Shown piece after piece: positions 54,496 to 64,000 of a stretch of 64,000 nucleotides of DNA (its first letter is position 1; every line of letters starts with the position of its first letter). Source of the stretch: Bacillota bacterium (GTDB lineage: Bacteria > Bacillota > Clostridia > Peptostreptococcales > Anaerovoracaceae); contig JAGAXF010000002.1 in NCBI GenBank assembly GCA_017941085.1, positions 62,001 to 126,000 on the forward strand, given 5' to 3'. The notes under the pieces are model-generated. The model was given only the letters and a program-made list of their open reading frames with translations. It was not told the DNA's origin and did not search any database. The position numbers and the translations under genes are program-made.

Positions 54496-55902
54496 ATGAA
54501 GAATATAGAAGACACCATTGCAGCCATAGCAACGCCGCCGGGAGAAGGAGGCATAGGAATAATAAGAATAAGCGGAGAAAGGGCCAAGGAAATACTGGAG
54601 GCTCTCTTTTCCGCTGAAAAAATTGTTCCTAGAAAGCTTAGCTATGGATTCATCCAAGACCCTGAAACCAAGGAGGTTGTGGATGAGGTAATGGCGGTAT
54701 ACATGCCGGCCCCCGGCACATATACCAAGGAAGATGTGGCAGAAATAAACTGTCACGGGGGAAGCATTTCCTTATCAAAAACTCTGAGTCTGGTTCTTAA
54801 GCAGGGAGCCAGAATGGCAGAGCCCGGGGAATTTACAAAGAGAGCTTTCTTAAACGGAAGAATAGACCTGGCTCAAGCTGAAGCGGTTTTGGATGTAATT
54901 AATTCCAAGTCCGAGGCCAGCTTGGAGGCAGCCATCCATCAGCTTCAAGGGAAATTCTCCAAGGAAGTAACCTCCATAAGAAATAAACTAATAGATGTTC
55001 TTGTAAATGTGGATGTTAATATTGATTATCCCGACGAGGACATAGAGGAAATAACATATAAAAAATTAGAAGAGGGATTAGGGGAAATCAAAGGAGAAAT
55101 AAAAGAGCTTCTTGAAAGTGCAACCACAGGTAAAATCCTAAGAGAAGGTATTAAGGTTGCCATAATAGGAAAACCCAATGCAGGGAAGTCCTCTCTTCTT
55201 AATCTTTTGCTAAAGGAATCCAGGGCAATAGTTACAGATATTCCCGGAACCACCAGAGACACCATTCAGGAATTTGCCAACATTCGGGGGATTCCGGTGC
55301 TTCTTACGGATACAGCGGGAATTCGTGACACCAGCGACGAGATAGAAAAAATCGGAATAGAAAGATCCAAGAGAAGCTTAGAGGATGCGGACATAGCCAT
55401 ACTGATGATAGACCTTTCTGAAGACTTTGATCAGGAGGTAAGGGATTTAATTTCAGAATGCGATCCCCAGTCAACGATTTTGGTCTTTAACAAAGCGGAC
55501 AAGGAAGCCAAAATCACAGAGGAAGAAAAGGAGAAGATTAGGACCTCCGGAGGAAAAGAGGGAGATTCTACCTTTGCTGAAGTAGTTACAGTTTCCCTTA
55601 CAGAGGGACAAGGCGTAAAGGATGTTGAAAAAGCTATTTTTGATTTATCCGGATATGGCAATCTTAAAGGAAGGTCCGATAAAGGTGGGGCCTTGGTCAC
55701 CAATGTAAGGCATAAGGACATGCTGGAAAATGCAGCGAAGTCAATAGAAGACGCCATTTCGCAAGTGAGAATTTCTGCGCCTCTTGAGATTGTGGAAATT
55801 GATGTGAGATCTGCTTACGAGTCTTTGGGATTAATCACCGGCGACTCGGTGCAGGGAGATATTATCCAGGAAATCTTTAGTAGATTTTGTTTAGGTAAAT
55901 AA
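54496..55902 (+). CDS. mnmE: tRNA modification GTPase MnmE
   Basis: 468 residues. N-terminal tetrahydrofolate-binding domain, helical domain, and an inserted G domain with GKPNAGKSSLLNLLLKE, DIPGTTRDT and FNKAD motifs. It ends FCLGK, the C-terminal Cys motif. With MnmG it modifies U34 of tRNAs. Directly abuts mnmG with no gap. Confidence 0.97.
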   Translation: MKNIEDTIAAIATPPGEGGIGIIRISGERAKEILEALFSAEKIVPRKLSYGFIQDPETKEVVDEVMAVYMPAPGTYTKEDVAEINCHGGSISLSKTLSLVLKQGARMAEPGEFTKRAFLNGRIDLAQAEAVLDVINSKSEASLEAAIHQLQGKFSKEVTSIRNKLIDVLVNVDVNIDYPDEDIEEITYKKLEEGLGEIKGEIKELLESATTGKILREGIKVAIIGKPNAGKSSLLNLLLKESRAIVTDIPGTTRDTIQEFANIRGIPVLLTDTAGIRDTSDEIEKIGIERSKRSLEDADIAILMIDLSEDFDQEVRDLISECDPQSTILVFNKADKEAKITEEEKEKIRTSGGKEGDSTFAEVVTVSLTEGQGVKDVEKAIFDLSGYGNLKGRSDKGGALVTNVRHKDMLENAAKSIEDAISQVRISAPLEIVEIDVRSAYESLGLITGDSVQGDIIQEIFSRFCLGK

Positions 55903-57822
55903 ATGGACAGATATTTAATGGGAGAATATGATGTGGTTGTTATCGGCGCAGGGCACGCAGGCTGTGAAGCGGCCCTGGCTTCCGCTCGCCTTGGAATGAA
56001 AACCATTATGTTCTCCATTAATCTGGAGGCCATTGCCATGATGCCTTGCAATCCTGCAATTGGCGGAACGGGAAAGGGACACCTGGTTAGAGAAATAGAT
56101 GCCCTGGGTGGAGAGATGGGAATCAACATCGACAAAACCTTTATCCAAAGCAGAATGTTAAACACCGCCAAGGGCCCTGCTGTTCATTCCCTAAGAGCTC
56201 AAGCCGACAAGGCCTGGTATCACAGGGAAATGAAGAAGACCATAGAGAAGGAACCCAATCTGGACATGAAGCAGGACGAGATTGTGGATCTGGAGATTCA
56301 GGAAATATCTAAGGAAACCAGCGGTAAGTCGGAAAAAATTGTAACCGGTGTAATTACCAAAACCGGCGGCATATATAAGGCTAAGGCGGTAATTATAGCA
56401 ACGGGAACCTTTTTAAGAGGAAAGATTTTTATCGGTGAAAGCGTTACAGAAAGCGGCCCCAACGGCCTGGCTCCTGCCAATGAGCTGTCGGAAAAATTAA
56501 AGGGCTACGGTATTGAATTAAGAAGATTTAAAACCGGAACCCCTGCCAGAGCCCTGGCTCAAACCTTTGATTATTCTCAGATGACGGAACAAAAGGGAGA
56601 TGAAGAAATAGTCCCCTTCTCCTTTATGAATGATAAATTAGAGAGAGACCAGGTTTCCTGCTGGCTTACATATACCAATGAAAAAACCCATGATGTAATA
56701 AGAGCCAACTTCCATAGATCCGCTCTTTTTGGAGGACAGATAGAGGGCATCGGTCCCAGATACTGCCCCTCCATTGAGGACAAGGTCAATAGATTTAAGG
56801 ATAAAGAAAGACATCAGCTTTTTATAGAGCCGGAGGGATTGGATACTGAGGAAATGTATATCCAGGGTATGAGCTCCAGTCTACCGGAGGATGTGCAAAG
56901 AGATTTTTACCATACCATAAAGGGGTTGGAAAATATTACCATTACCAGGCCTGCCTATGCCATTGAATATGATTGCATCGACCCCCTCACCCTTAAGCCT
57001 TCTTTAGAGAGCAAAGTTATTTCCGGGCTGTTTTGCGCCGGACAATTTAACGGCAGCTCAGGATATGAGGAGGCGGCAGCCCAGGGATTAATGGCGGGAA
57101 TTAACGCCGTAATGGAAATATCTGGAAAAGAACCGGTGGTTTTGGGAAGAGACGAGGCTTATATTGGCGTTCTCATCGACGATTTAGTGACTAAAGGTAC
57201 CAATGAGCCTTACAGAATAATGACCAGCAGAGCGGAATATAGGCTGCTTTTAAGACAGGACAACGCAGATGACAGATTGACAGAGCTGTCTCACAGCCTG
57301 GGGCTGGCTTCAAAAGAAAGATACGAAAAATATATAAAGAAAAAAGAGGAAGTGGCCAGGGAACATCTTCGGCTAAAAGAAACCCTTATAAAATCAGAGG
57401 ACATCAATCCCCTTCTTCTTAAGGTGGGAAGCACTCCCGTGGACAGAAGCATATCCTTGGAGGAGCTTCTTAAGAGGCCGGAGCTTACCTATGAAATATT
57501 GGAAGAGGTTGATCCCCTTCGCCCTACCCTATCCCATCACGCAAGGGCCCAGGTGGCGGTGGAAATAAAATACAGCGGATACATAGCCAAGCAAAAGGAT
57601 CAGGTAGAAAAGTTTAAAAGAAAGGAAGGACAAATTCTTCCCGAGAACTTGGACTATCTATCTATGGAAGGTCTAAGAATAGAAGCGGCACAGAAGCTGG
57701 ATAAAATGAGACCCTTATCAGTGGGACAGGCCTCCAGAATATCCGGGGTATCACCAGCTGACATAAATGTACTACTGGTGCACTTGGAAAAAATGAGAAG
57801 GAATAAGGGAAATGACAATTAA
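55903..57822 (+). CDS. mnmG: tRNA modification enzyme MnmG (GidA)
   Basis: 639 residues. FAD-binding [42 protein letters not shown], and [14 protein letters not shown]. It is the FAD partner of MnmE for wobble-uridine modification. The start could be ATG 55903 or 55918 (MGEYDVVV). The rsmG ATG at 57812 lies inside its last codons (11-bp overlap). Confidence 0.97.
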   Translation: MDRYLMGEYDVVVIGAGHAGCEAALASARLGMKTIMFSINLEAIAMMPCNPAIGGTGKGHLVREIDALGGEMGINIDKTFIQSRMLNTAKGPAVHSLRAQADKAWYHREMKKTIEKEPNLDMKQDEIVDLEIQEISKETSGKSEKIVTGVITKTGGIYKAKAVIIATGTFLRGKIFIGESVTESGPNGLAPANELSEKLKGYGIELRRFKTGTPARALAQTFDYSQMTEQKGDEEIVPFSFMNDKLERDQVSCWLTYTNEKTHDVIRANFHRSALFGGQIEGIGPRYCPSIEDKVNRFKDKERHQLFIEPEGLDTEEMYIQGMSSSLPEDVQRDFYHTIKGLENITITRPAYAIEYDCIDPLTLKPSLESKVISGLFCAGQFNGSSGYEEAAAQGLMAGINAVMEISGKEPVVLGRDEAYIGVLIDDLVTKGTNEPYRIMTSRAEYRLLLRQDNADDRLTELSHSLGLASKERYEKYIKKKEEVAREHLRLKETLIKSEDINPLLLKVGSTPVDRSISLEELLKRPELTYEILEEVDPLRPTLSHHARAQVAVEIKYSGYIAKQKDQVEKFKRKEGQILPENLDYLSMEGLRIEAAQKLDKMRPLSVGQASRISGVSPADINVLLVHLEKMRRNKGNDN

Positions 57823-58501
57823 AGAAACCCTTGAAAAATTCAATATCCCCTGCTCCCAATCTGAGGAAAAACTCCTTTCCTCTTATATGGAAGAAATCCT
57901 TGAAAAAAATCAGTCCATTAACCTGACAGCCATCAAAGAGAGACAGGAATTTATTCTAAAGCACTACGTGGATTCCCTTTCGGTTATAGGATTAAAGGAA
58001 TATGAGGAGGCCGGCACTGTAATAGATATAGGAACCGGAGGAGGATTTCCGGGAGTTCCTTTGGCCATAAAAAGCCCCGAGAAACAATTTCTTCTGTTGG
58101 ACTCTTTGGAAAAGCGTCTAAAAATTATTGATGAAATACTTTTAAAGCTGGGAGTTAAGAATGCCGGAACTCTGCATGTAAGAGCGGAAGATGGCGGAAA
58201 AGATCCTAAGTTTAGAGAATCCTTCGATCTATGTGTTTCCAGAGCGGTGGCAGACCTTTCGGTGCTTTCGGAATACTGCCTCCCCTTCGTTAAAATAAAA
58301 GGAAGCTTTATTGCATATAAGGGAATGGATAGCGATCAGGAGATTGAAAAGGCGGAAAAGGCCATCAAAACTCTCGGGGGAGAAATTGTAGATATTAAGG
58401 AAACCATAACAAATCAAAGGCTGGTTGTGATTTCTAAGGTTAAACAAACGCCCAATAAATATCCGAGAAAAGCAGGAGACCCCAAGAGAAAACCCCTTTA
58501 G
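57812..58501 (+). CDS. rsmG: 16S rRNA (guanine527-N7)-methyltransferase
   Basis: 229 residues. SAM-binding [35 protein letters not shown] and [21 protein letters not shown], the RsmG signature. It methylates G527 of 16S rRNA; loss gives low-level streptomycin resistance in other bacteria. SD AAGGGAA inside mnmG. Its transcript ends at the palindrome at 58534. Confidence 0.96.
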   Translation: MTIKETLEKFNIPCSQSEEKLLSSYMEEILEKNQSINLTAIKERQEFILKHYVDSLSVIGLKEYEEAGTVIDIGTGGGFPGVPLAIKSPEKQFLLLDSLEKRLKIIDEILLKLGVKNAGTLHVRAEDGGKDPKFRESFDLCVSRAVADLSVLSEYCLPFVKIKGSFIAYKGMDSDQEIEKAEKAIKTLGGEIVDIKETITNQRLVVISKVKQTPNKYPRKAGDPKRKPL

Positions 58502-58533
58502 GTCTAAAGAAAAACTTTTATAGCGTCGCAGCT

Positions 58534-58570
58534 ATATGGAATGTTTCACGTGAAACATTCCATATTTTTT
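58534..58570 (+). terminator. rsmG terminator built around a parS site
   Basis: A perfect 32-bp palindrome (58534-58565) followed by five T. The central 16 bp TGTTTCACGTGAAACA (58542-58557) is an exact parS. As RNA it makes a 14-bp stem with a 4-nt loop and a U tail. Confidence 0.85.
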
Positions 58571-58586
58571 TACCGCCCAAAGAGTA

Positions 58587-58602
58587 TGTTTCACGTGAAA
58601 CA
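58587..58602. other. parS: Second parS site
   Basis: TGTTTCACGTGAAACA, an exact match to the Firmicutes consensus, 29 bp downstream of the first and 16 bp before the -35 of the parA promoter. Loads ParB near oriC. Confidence 0.93.
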
Positions 58603-58617
58603 TTTTTATATAATTAG

Positions 58618-58646
58618 TGGTAAAAGATACCCCTCTGAGGTATAAT
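58618..58646 (+). promoter_or_regulatory. parA-parB promoter
   Basis: TATAAT (58641-58646) with weak TGGTAA (58618-58623) at 17-nt spacing. Spreading ParB from the adjacent parS sites may repress it. Confidence 0.55.
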
Positions 58647-58691
58647 GTTTAGGACACTTTAAATAGTGATGAAAACAGACGGAGGTACAAA

Positions 58692-59462
58692 GTGGGAAAA
58701 GCAATTGCAATATTTAACCAAAAGGGTGGCGTAGGAAAAACCACTACCAACATTAACCTGGGAGCCTGCCTGGCCATGAGAGGAAAGAAGGTTCTCATTC
58801 TTGACATTGACCCCCAGGGGAATACCACCAGCGGTATAGGGGTCAAGAAAAAATCCTTGGATTACACCGTCTATGATTTACTGATTAATGATGATTTCAA
58901 TACCCAGGATGCGATCCTAAAAACGCCGGTGGAGGGCTTGGATATAATTCCGGCCAGCGTTGATCTGGCAGGAGCAGAAATCGAGCTGGTCCACATAGAG
59001 GGGCGAGAAAAAAGACTTAGAAGAGCCATCGACAAGGTAAGAGATATCTACGATTTTATTTTCATTGATTGTCCCCCTTCCCTTGGTCTACTTACAATCA
59101 ATTCACTAACTGCAGTGGAAAGCGTCCTTATACCAATCCAGTGTGAGTTCTATGCACTGGAAGGTGTAAGCCAGCTGGTGAACACCATAGAACTGGTTCG
59201 GGCAAACCTGAATCCAGCCCTTGAAATAGAGGGAGTTGTTCTCAGCATGTTTGACGGAAGAACCAACCTGTCCATTCAGGTAGTACAGGAAGCAAAGAAA
59301 TATTTTGGAGCCAAAGTTTATTCAACAATAATACCCAGAAATGTAAGACTGGCTGAGGCTCCCAGCTACGGAATGCCTATTATCCAATATGATCCCAAGT
59401 CCAAGGGGGCATCGGCATATGTGGAATTTGCAAAGGAATTTCTTGAGAGAGAGGGAGAGTAA
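58692..59462 (+). CDS. parA: Chromosome partitioning ATPase ParA (Soj)
   Basis: 256 residues from a GTG start with GGAGG 6 nt upstream. Deviant Walker A FNQKGGVGKTTTNINLG, Walker B FIFIDCPPSLGLL, and DIDPQGN. It drives segregation of origin DNA and regulates DnaA. Overlaps parB by one base (TAATG). Confidence 0.97.
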   Translation: MGKAIAIFNQKGGVGKTTTNINLGACLAMRGKKVLILDIDPQGNTTSGIGVKKKSLDYTVYDLLINDDFNTQDAILKTPVEGLDIIPASVDLAGAEIELVHIEGREKRLRRAIDKVRDIYDFIFIDCPPSLGLLTINSLTAVESVLIPIQCEFYALEGVSQLVNTIELVRANLNPALEIEGVVLSMFDGRTNLSIQVVQEAKKYFGAKVYSTIIPRNVRLAEAPSYGMPIIQYDPKSKGASAYVEFAKEFLEREGE

Positions 59463-60370
59463 TGGCAAAGAATCCTAAGGAAAGAGGTCTGGGAATGGGC
59501 CTAGGGGCACTTTTTGAAAGCACAGGCACTGGAAGAAGTACATTACCAAATAATTCCAATTCCGCCAAGGGTGCAGATGCTTCAGCCCCGGGAGATGACG
59601 TTAAATATATTGGCATTAACGATATAAAGCCTAATAGCAATCAGCCGAGAAAAAACTTTGATGAGGATAAGATTCAAGACCTGGCGGATTCTATTGTTGA
59701 GCATGGAATAATCCAGCCTCTTATAGTACGGCCTGCCAAGGTAGGCTATGAAATAGTAGCGGGAGAAAGAAGATATAGGGCCGCCAGAAAGGCGGGACTA
59801 AAATCTGTCCCCTGCCTTGTTCGGGAATTTACGGACAGGGAAAATATGTTAATTGCCATAATAGAGAATATGCAGAGAGAGGACTTGGATCCCATTGAAG
59901 AGGCAGAAGGTCTTGAGCAGATGATAAAGGCCTACGGCCTAACCCAGGAGGAAGTCTCCAAAAGTGTTGGAAAATCAAGGCCTTACATTACCAACTCCCT
60001 TAGGCTCCTTAATCTTTCTCAGGAAATAAAGGATATGATTGCCCAGGGAGACCTGACACCGGGCCACGCCAGGGCCCTGCTTTCCATAGATGGGGAGGCT
60101 AAAAGGCTGGAGCTGGCCAAGAGAATCGTAAAAAGTGGACTTTCTGTAAGAGATGTGGAACGACTGGCTTCAGGAAAAGGAAAAAAGGCTGCTCCCAAAG
60201 CCAAGGCCAGAAAAAGTAGAGACATCCAGTATGTGGAGCAAGAGTTAAAAGACATCTTTGGTACCAAGGTGAACATAGAAACCAACGGAACCAAGGGCAA
60301 GGTGGAATTTGAATATTACAGCCGAGAGGAGCTTAACAGGCTGATAGATATTTTTCGTAGTCTAAAATAA
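59462..60370 (+). CDS. parB: Chromosome partitioning protein ParB (Spo0J)
   Basis: 302 residues. CTP-binding IVAGERRYRAARKAG and ENMQREDLDPIEEAEG, then the HTH LTQEEVSKSVGKSRPYITNSLRLL that reads parS, and a C-terminal dimer domain. It binds the two parS sites upstream and slides as a clamp. N-terminus MGLGALFES is the ParA-contact tail. Confidence 0.97.
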   Translation: MAKNPKERGLGMGLGALFESTGTGRSTLPNNSNSAKGADASAPGDDVKYIGINDIKPNSNQPRKNFDEDKIQDLADSIVEHGIIQPLIVRPAKVGYEIVAGERRYRAARKAGLKSVPCLVREFTDRENMLIAIIENMQREDLDPIEEAEGLEQMIKAYGLTQEEVSKSVGKSRPYITNSLRLLNLSQEIKDMIAQGDLTPGHARALLSIDGEAKRLELAKRIVKSGLSVRDVERLASGKGKKAAPKAKARKSRDIQYVEQELKDIFGTKVNIETNGTKGKVEFEYYSREELNRLIDIFRSLK

Positions 60371-60390
60371 GATTCCTAAGGCAGAATATG

Positions 60391-60399
60391 TGATATAAT
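60391..60399 (+). promoter_or_regulatory. Extended -10 before the gdpP-type gene
   Basis: TGATATAAT, with TATAAT at 60394-60399, 12 nt before the ATG at 60412. No good -35 and no Shine-Dalgarno site, so the mRNA would have a leader of about 5-6 nt. Read-through from parB is the alternative. Confidence 0.5.
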
Positions 60400-60411
60400 T
60401 AAAGATACGCT

Positions 60412-62184
60412 ATGAATAGGGAAAAGATTGAAAATTTAATATCCTCAAACATTCCCATACCAATTTGTGTGGTTAATTCTTCAGGAAAAATTGTTGGGGC
60501 AAATGCAAAGATAGAAGACGTATTCCTCTATGGAGATCTGGAGGACGCGGATATTTTTGCCATGTCCGGAATTAAGGCCAAGGAGCTTTTCGGGGAAAAT
60601 CCACAGGAGACCAAGGATATAATCCCAAGAATTATCGAAAGAAACCAACGGAAATTTAAGGTTGTTCCGGGAGAGGTTATGGAGGAAGGAGAGGACCAGG
60701 TGGTTCTCCTATACTTCTACGACGTAACGGGCCTTGAAGAATTAAAGGAAAAATATGAGGATGAAAAAATCTGCGTTTGCAGAATTAATATAGACAATTA
60801 CGATCAGTTCAATGACGCCGTATCTCCGGAAACAGGAATGGCAGTAACAACGGACGTAAATAAAATGATCAGAAAATGGGCCCAGGACATTGAGGGATCC
60901 ATTGATAAAATAAAAGAGTCTCAATACGTAATACACTTTCAGCAAAGATTTTTGGAAGGCCTTATGGCCGGTAAGTTTGAACTACTGGATCAGGTAAGGG
61001 CATTAGAAACCAGTGTGGACTTCCCCTTAAGTCTAAGCATGGGAATTGGCGTCTCCGGAAAAGACCTGGCGGAAACTGCCAGCTTTGCTGCTGCCGCTTT
61101 AGACCTGGCCCTGGGAAGGGGCGGCGACCAGGCGGTAGTAAAAAATGACAGCAGAATCCAATACTATGGAGGCAAAACCCAGTCGGTGGAAAAGAGCAAC
61201 AAGGGTAAATCCAGAGTTGTGGGCCATGCCTTAAGAAAACTTATGGAGGATTCCAAAACCGTCCTCATAATGGGCCACAAGCATGCGGACATAGATGCCT
61301 TTGGTTCCGCCCTGGGAATATACAGAATGTGCCTTGCCTTAAAGGTGGACGCCCACATCGTTATCAATGAAGTGCCGGAGTCCTTAAAGGACTTTTACAC
61401 CCAGGTGGAGGATGCGGGAAACTACAGCCTGATTAAAACAGATAAGGCAAAGAAGCTGGCCAAGGACAATGCCCTTATTGTGGTTCTGGATACCCACAGA
61501 CCCAGCTATATAGAGGAGCCGGAACTTCTAACTTTGACGGAAAAAATTGTGGTAATTGACCATCACAGAAGAGCGGAAGATGTAATAGAGAATCCAACTC
61601 TGGCATATATCGAAAGCTATGCCTCCTCCACAGCAGAGCTGGTAACTGAAATTCTTCAATATATCTTGAATCGAAAGATACTTATTAGGCTGGAGGCGGA
61701 AGCCCTTCTGGCGGGAATGACCATAGACACAAATCGCTTTGCCGTAAAGACAGGGGTAAGAACCTTCGAGGCAGCTGCCTGGCTTAGACGGTCGGGAGCG
61801 GATACAGCGGAAGTAAAAAGATTCTTCCAAATGGACAAGGAAACATATTTGATAAAGGCCAAGGCCATTGCCTCGGCTTCCTTCCATGATTCCGGCGTTG
61901 CCACCACCATATGTCAGGGTGAGCATGCGGATGCCCAGGTTATTAATTCCCAGGTGGCAGACGAGCTCCTGGACATTAAAGGCATAAAGGCCTCCTTTGT
62001 GGCCGGCAGAAATCAAAGAGGAGTAACCTGCGTAAGCGCCAGATCTCTGGGGGATGTAAACGTCCAGGTTATTCTGGAGCAGTTTGGAGGTGGGGGCCAT
62101 CTGAATATTGCAGGAGCCCAGGTGGAGGATTCACCGGAAGAAATAATTGAAAAGATTTTATCTATAACCGAAAAAGGAGAATAG
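60412..62184 (+). CDS. GdpP-type DHH/DHHA1 phosphodiesterase without membrane anchor
   Basis: 590 residues. A PAS-like domain starts at residue 10 (SSNIPIPICVVNSSGKIVGAN), then a degenerate GGDEF (about 115-250), then the DHH/DHHA1 catalytic part: HKHADIDAFGSALG (His289, Asp293, Asp295), VVLDTHRPSYIEE, VIDHHRRAED and FGGGGHLNIAGAQ. GdpP hydrolyses cyclic di-AMP. The usual two N-terminal membrane helices are absent, and an in-frame TAA just before the ATG rules out an extension, so it should be soluble. Position before rplI-dnaB is canonical. Confidence 0.92.
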   Translation: MNREKIENLISSNIPIPICVVNSSGKIVGANAKIEDVFLYGDLEDADIFAMSGIKAKELFGENPQETKDIIPRIIERNQRKFKVVPGEVMEEGEDQVVLLYFYDVTGLEELKEKYEDEKICVCRINIDNYDQFNDAVSPETGMAVTTDVNKMIRKWAQDIEGSIDKIKESQYVIHFQQRFLEGLMAGKFELLDQVRALETSVDFPLSLSMGIGVSGKDLAETASFAAAALDLALGRGGDQAVVKNDSRIQYYGGKTQSVEKSNKGKSRVVGHALRKLMEDSKTVLIMGHKHADIDAFGSALGIYRMCLALKVDAHIVINEVPESLKDFYTQVEDAGNYSLIKTDKAKKLAKDNALIVVLDTHRPSYIEEPELLTLTEKIVVIDHHRRAEDVIENPTLAYIESYASSTAELVTEILQYILNRKILIRLEAEALLAGMTIDTNRFAVKTGVRTFEAAAWLRRSGADTAEVKRFFQMDKETYLIKAKAIASASFHDSGVATTICQGEHADAQVINSQVADELLDIKGIKASFVAGRNQRGVTCVSARSLGDVNVQVILEQFGGGGHLNIAGAQVEDSPEEIIEKILSITEKGE

Positions 62185-62186
62185 TT

Positions 62187-62633
62187 GTGATAGTAATTCT
62201 AAAAAAGGACGTACAGGGAACAGGCAAAGCCGGAGAAGTGGTCAAGGTAAATGACGGCTTTGCCAGAAACATGCTGATTCCAAGAGGCCTGGCCCTGGAA
62301 GCAACAGAAGGAAACGTAAGAAGCCTGGAAAAACAGAAGGCCCTTCAGGAAAAGAAGGCTGCCGAAGCCAAGGCCCAGGCAGAAAAACTGGCAGAGGAAC
62401 TTAAAACCAAAACCCTGGTTATTAAAGCAAAGGCGGGAGAAGGAGGAAGACTCTTTGGCGCCATCACCGGCAAAGACATTTCCGAGGCCTTTAAGAGCCA
62501 GCTGGGAATGGACTTTGATAAGAAGAAAATAGAATTGGAAAGCCCCATTAAAACCCTGGGCACATATACCGTTGACCTAAGAGTATATCCGGAAATCAAA
62601 GGAAGTATAAAAGTAGAAGTGGAGGCCGAATAA
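62187..62633 (+). CDS. rplI: 50S ribosomal protein L9
   Basis: 148 residues from a GTG start (MIVILKKDVQGTGKAGEVVKVNDGFARNMLIPRGLALEAT), with AAAGGAG 7 nt upstream. A long central helix and C-terminal globular domain are typical. Two bases after the gdpP-type gene. Confidence 0.97.
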   Translation: MIVILKKDVQGTGKAGEVVKVNDGFARNMLIPRGLALEATEGNVRSLEKQKALQEKKAAEAKAQAEKLAEELKTKTLVIKAKAGEGGRLFGAITGKDISEAFKSQLGMDFDKKKIELESPIKTLGTYTVDLRVYPEIKGSIKVEVEAE

Positions 62634-62634
62634 T

Positions 62635-63969
62635 ATGCCGGAGAAAATTCCTCCTCACAGCAAAGAAGCGGAGCAGTCCTGTCTAGGGGCCTGCTTGGTT
62701 AGCAGAGAAGCCTTGTCGGAAGTTCTGGAAATTTTAAAACCCGAGGACTTTTATGATTCTGCCCATAAAGAAATCTTTTCTGTTATGAAGGAGCTTTATA
62801 AAGAAGACAAGAACGTGGATATTATTACTGTCTCTGAAGCTCTGAAAACAAAGGGAAGCCTGGAGGCCGCCGGTGGCAGAGCATATATAGTGGATCTTCC
62901 CAATACGGCACCCTTGGCCATTAACGCATCCAATTATGCGGAAATTGTGGTGGAAAAAGCCAAGCGAAGAGACCTTATTGCCGTTGCCGACGAAATCAAA
63001 GGAACGGGCTACGATGAGGGAAACAGTACGGAAAACGTATTGGATCGAGCGGAACAGAAGATTTTCGAAATATCCCAAAAGAGACAGAGAAACGACTACA
63101 CTTCTCTCAAGGAAGTTCTTGAAGAGAACGTAGATTTAATAGATAAGGCCCTAAAGGCGGATGGATCCTTAACGGGACTTCCCACGGGATTTAAGAAGCT
63201 GGATGAAATGACCAACGGACTTCAAAAGTCTGACCTGATTATTTTGGCAGCAAGACCTGCCATGGGAAAAAGTGCCTTTGCTCTTAACATTGCCAGAAAC
63301 GCAGCAAAGAAGGCGGACGCCAGCGTGCTGATATTCAATTTGGAAATGTCCAAGACCCAGCTGGGCATGAGGCTTCTGTCCATGGAATCCAGCGTCAAGA
63401 TTCAGAACATCCAAGCGGGAAAGGTTACGGGAGATGAGTGGCAGAATATTTCTTTGGCCATAGATAATTTGGCGGCAACAAAGATTGCAATAGACGACAC
63501 CCCGGGTATCACCATTTTGGATATGAAAAATAAATGCCGCAGAATGAAGAGAGAGCAGGGACTGGATCTGGTTATTGTGGACTACCTTCAGCTAATGGAG
63601 TCCGATGGCAGAGTAGAAAACCGCCAGCAGGAGGTTAGCAAAATAAGCAGAGCCTTTAAGCTTTTGGCAAGGGATTTGGATTGTCCCGTAATTCTCCTTT
63701 CTCAGCTTTCCAGAGAACCGGAAAAGAGAACAGACCATAGACCTATTCCTGCGGACCTTAGAGATTCCGGCTCCATAGAGCAGGATGCGGATATTATTAT
63801 GTTCCTCTATCGAGACGAAGTTTACTACAAAGAAGAAAGTCCCGAAAAGGGCATATGCGAAGTAAGTATAGCCAAGCACAGAAACGGTCCCACAGGCATG
63901 ACCAAACTAACCTTTGTGGGAGACTATACAAGATTTGCGGACATTGCAAACGAAAACGAAATGTTTTAG
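62635..63969 (+). CDS. dnaB: Replicative DNA helicase DnaB
   Basis: 444 residues. N-terminal domain PHSKEAEQSCLGACLVSREAL, linker, and RecA-like ATPase with Walker A AARPAMGKSAFALNIA, Walker B DLVIVDYLQLM, and the arginine-finger region near the end. It unwinds DNA ahead of the fork. SD GGAGG. Confidence 0.97.
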   Translation: MPEKIPPHSKEAEQSCLGACLVSREALSEVLEILKPEDFYDSAHKEIFSVMKELYKEDKNVDIITVSEALKTKGSLEAAGGRAYIVDLPNTAPLAINASNYAEIVVEKAKRRDLIAVADEIKGTGYDEGNSTENVLDRAEQKIFEISQKRQRNDYTSLKEVLEENVDLIDKALKADGSLTGLPTGFKKLDEMTNGLQKSDLIILAARPAMGKSAFALNIARNAAKKADASVLIFNLEMSKTQLGMRLLSMESSVKIQNIQAGKVTGDEWQNISLAIDNLAATKIAIDDTPGITILDMKNKCRRMKREQGLDLVIVDYLQLMESDGRVENRQQEVSKISRAFKLLARDLDCPVILLSQLSREPEKRTDHRPIPADLRDSGSIEQDADIIMFLYRDEVYYKEESPEKGICEVSIAKHRNGPTGMTKLTFVGDYTRFADIANENEMF

Positions 63970-63981
63970 TGAGATTCTTTT

Positions 63982-64000
63982 ATGAAATACATTAAACCAA
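63982..64000 (+). CDS. Possible next gene, cut by the window end
   Basis: ATG at 63982 followed by AAA TAC ATT AAA CCA. Only six codons are inside the window and there is no strong SD, so this is a weak call. Family cannot be told. Confidence 0.2.

Overview
The window is a chromosomal origin region of a low-to-mid-GC Gram-positive anaerobe, most likely class Clostridia. The evidence is the Firmicutes gene order rnpA-rpmH / dnaA-dnaN-recF-gyrB-gyrA, with yidC-khpB-mnmE-mnmG-rsmG-parA-parB-gdpP-rplI-dnaB on the other side, plus rubredoxin, a SigB/SigF-type sigma factor and a TSCPD protein. Genus cannot be fixed from sequence reading alone. No rRNA, tRNA, CRISPR array, phage or insertion sequence was seen.

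Layout. From about 51.8 kb rightwards everything is on the + strand: rpmH, rnpA, yidD, yidC, khpB (jag), mnmE, mnmG, rsmG, two parS sites, parA, parB, a gdpP-type c-di-AMP phosphodiesterase gene, rplI, dnaB. From 51.8 kb leftwards most genes are on the - strand, so they also point away from the origin: dnaA, dnaN, recF, gyrB, gyrA, a sigma/anti-sigma pair, proC, a solute-binding lipoprotein, an iron-sulfur flavoprotein, VanH-like and VanX-like enzymes flanking a cupin, an AAA/DUF4143 ATPase, a C69 dipeptidase, an EamA transporter, DUF2971, rubredoxin, rpsF-ssb-rpsR, a C39-like protein, a HisD/HpsN-family dehydrogenase, a CNNM/CorC protein, secA, argH, tex, a HAD phosphatase, addB, a sensor/sensor/LuxR cassette, rplM-rpsI, two small membrane proteins and a truncated sodium:solute symporter. 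Four short islands face the origin on the + strand: acyl-CoA ligase-PF06541-HD, purB-alr, nucleotidyltransferase-SemiSWEET-like, and plsC.

Origin. DnaA boxes lie on both sides of dnaA, a bipartite oriC. One box-like sequence sits inside the -35/-10 spacer of the dnaA promoter, which fits autoregulation. Two exact parS 16-mers lie between rsmG and parA, and one of them forms the stem of an apparent intrinsic terminator.

Most interesting points: (1) a roughly 108-nt orphan small RNA with its own promoter and terminator upstream of the symporter; (2) a two-sensor cassette in which one sensor is a pseudokinase; (3) three genes (plsC, DUF2971, gdpP) whose start codons sit 7-12 nt after a -10 element with no ribosome binding site, suggesting leaderless mRNAs; (4) a gdpP-type protein without its membrane anchor; (5) three phased direct repeats over the promoter of the AAA/DUF4143 gene; (6) a cysteine-rich RsbW-like anti-sigma factor; (7) VanH/VanX-like enzymes without a ligase; (8) a stand-alone HisD homologue that looks HpsN-like; (9) a Fur-type operator in the rubredoxin promoter.
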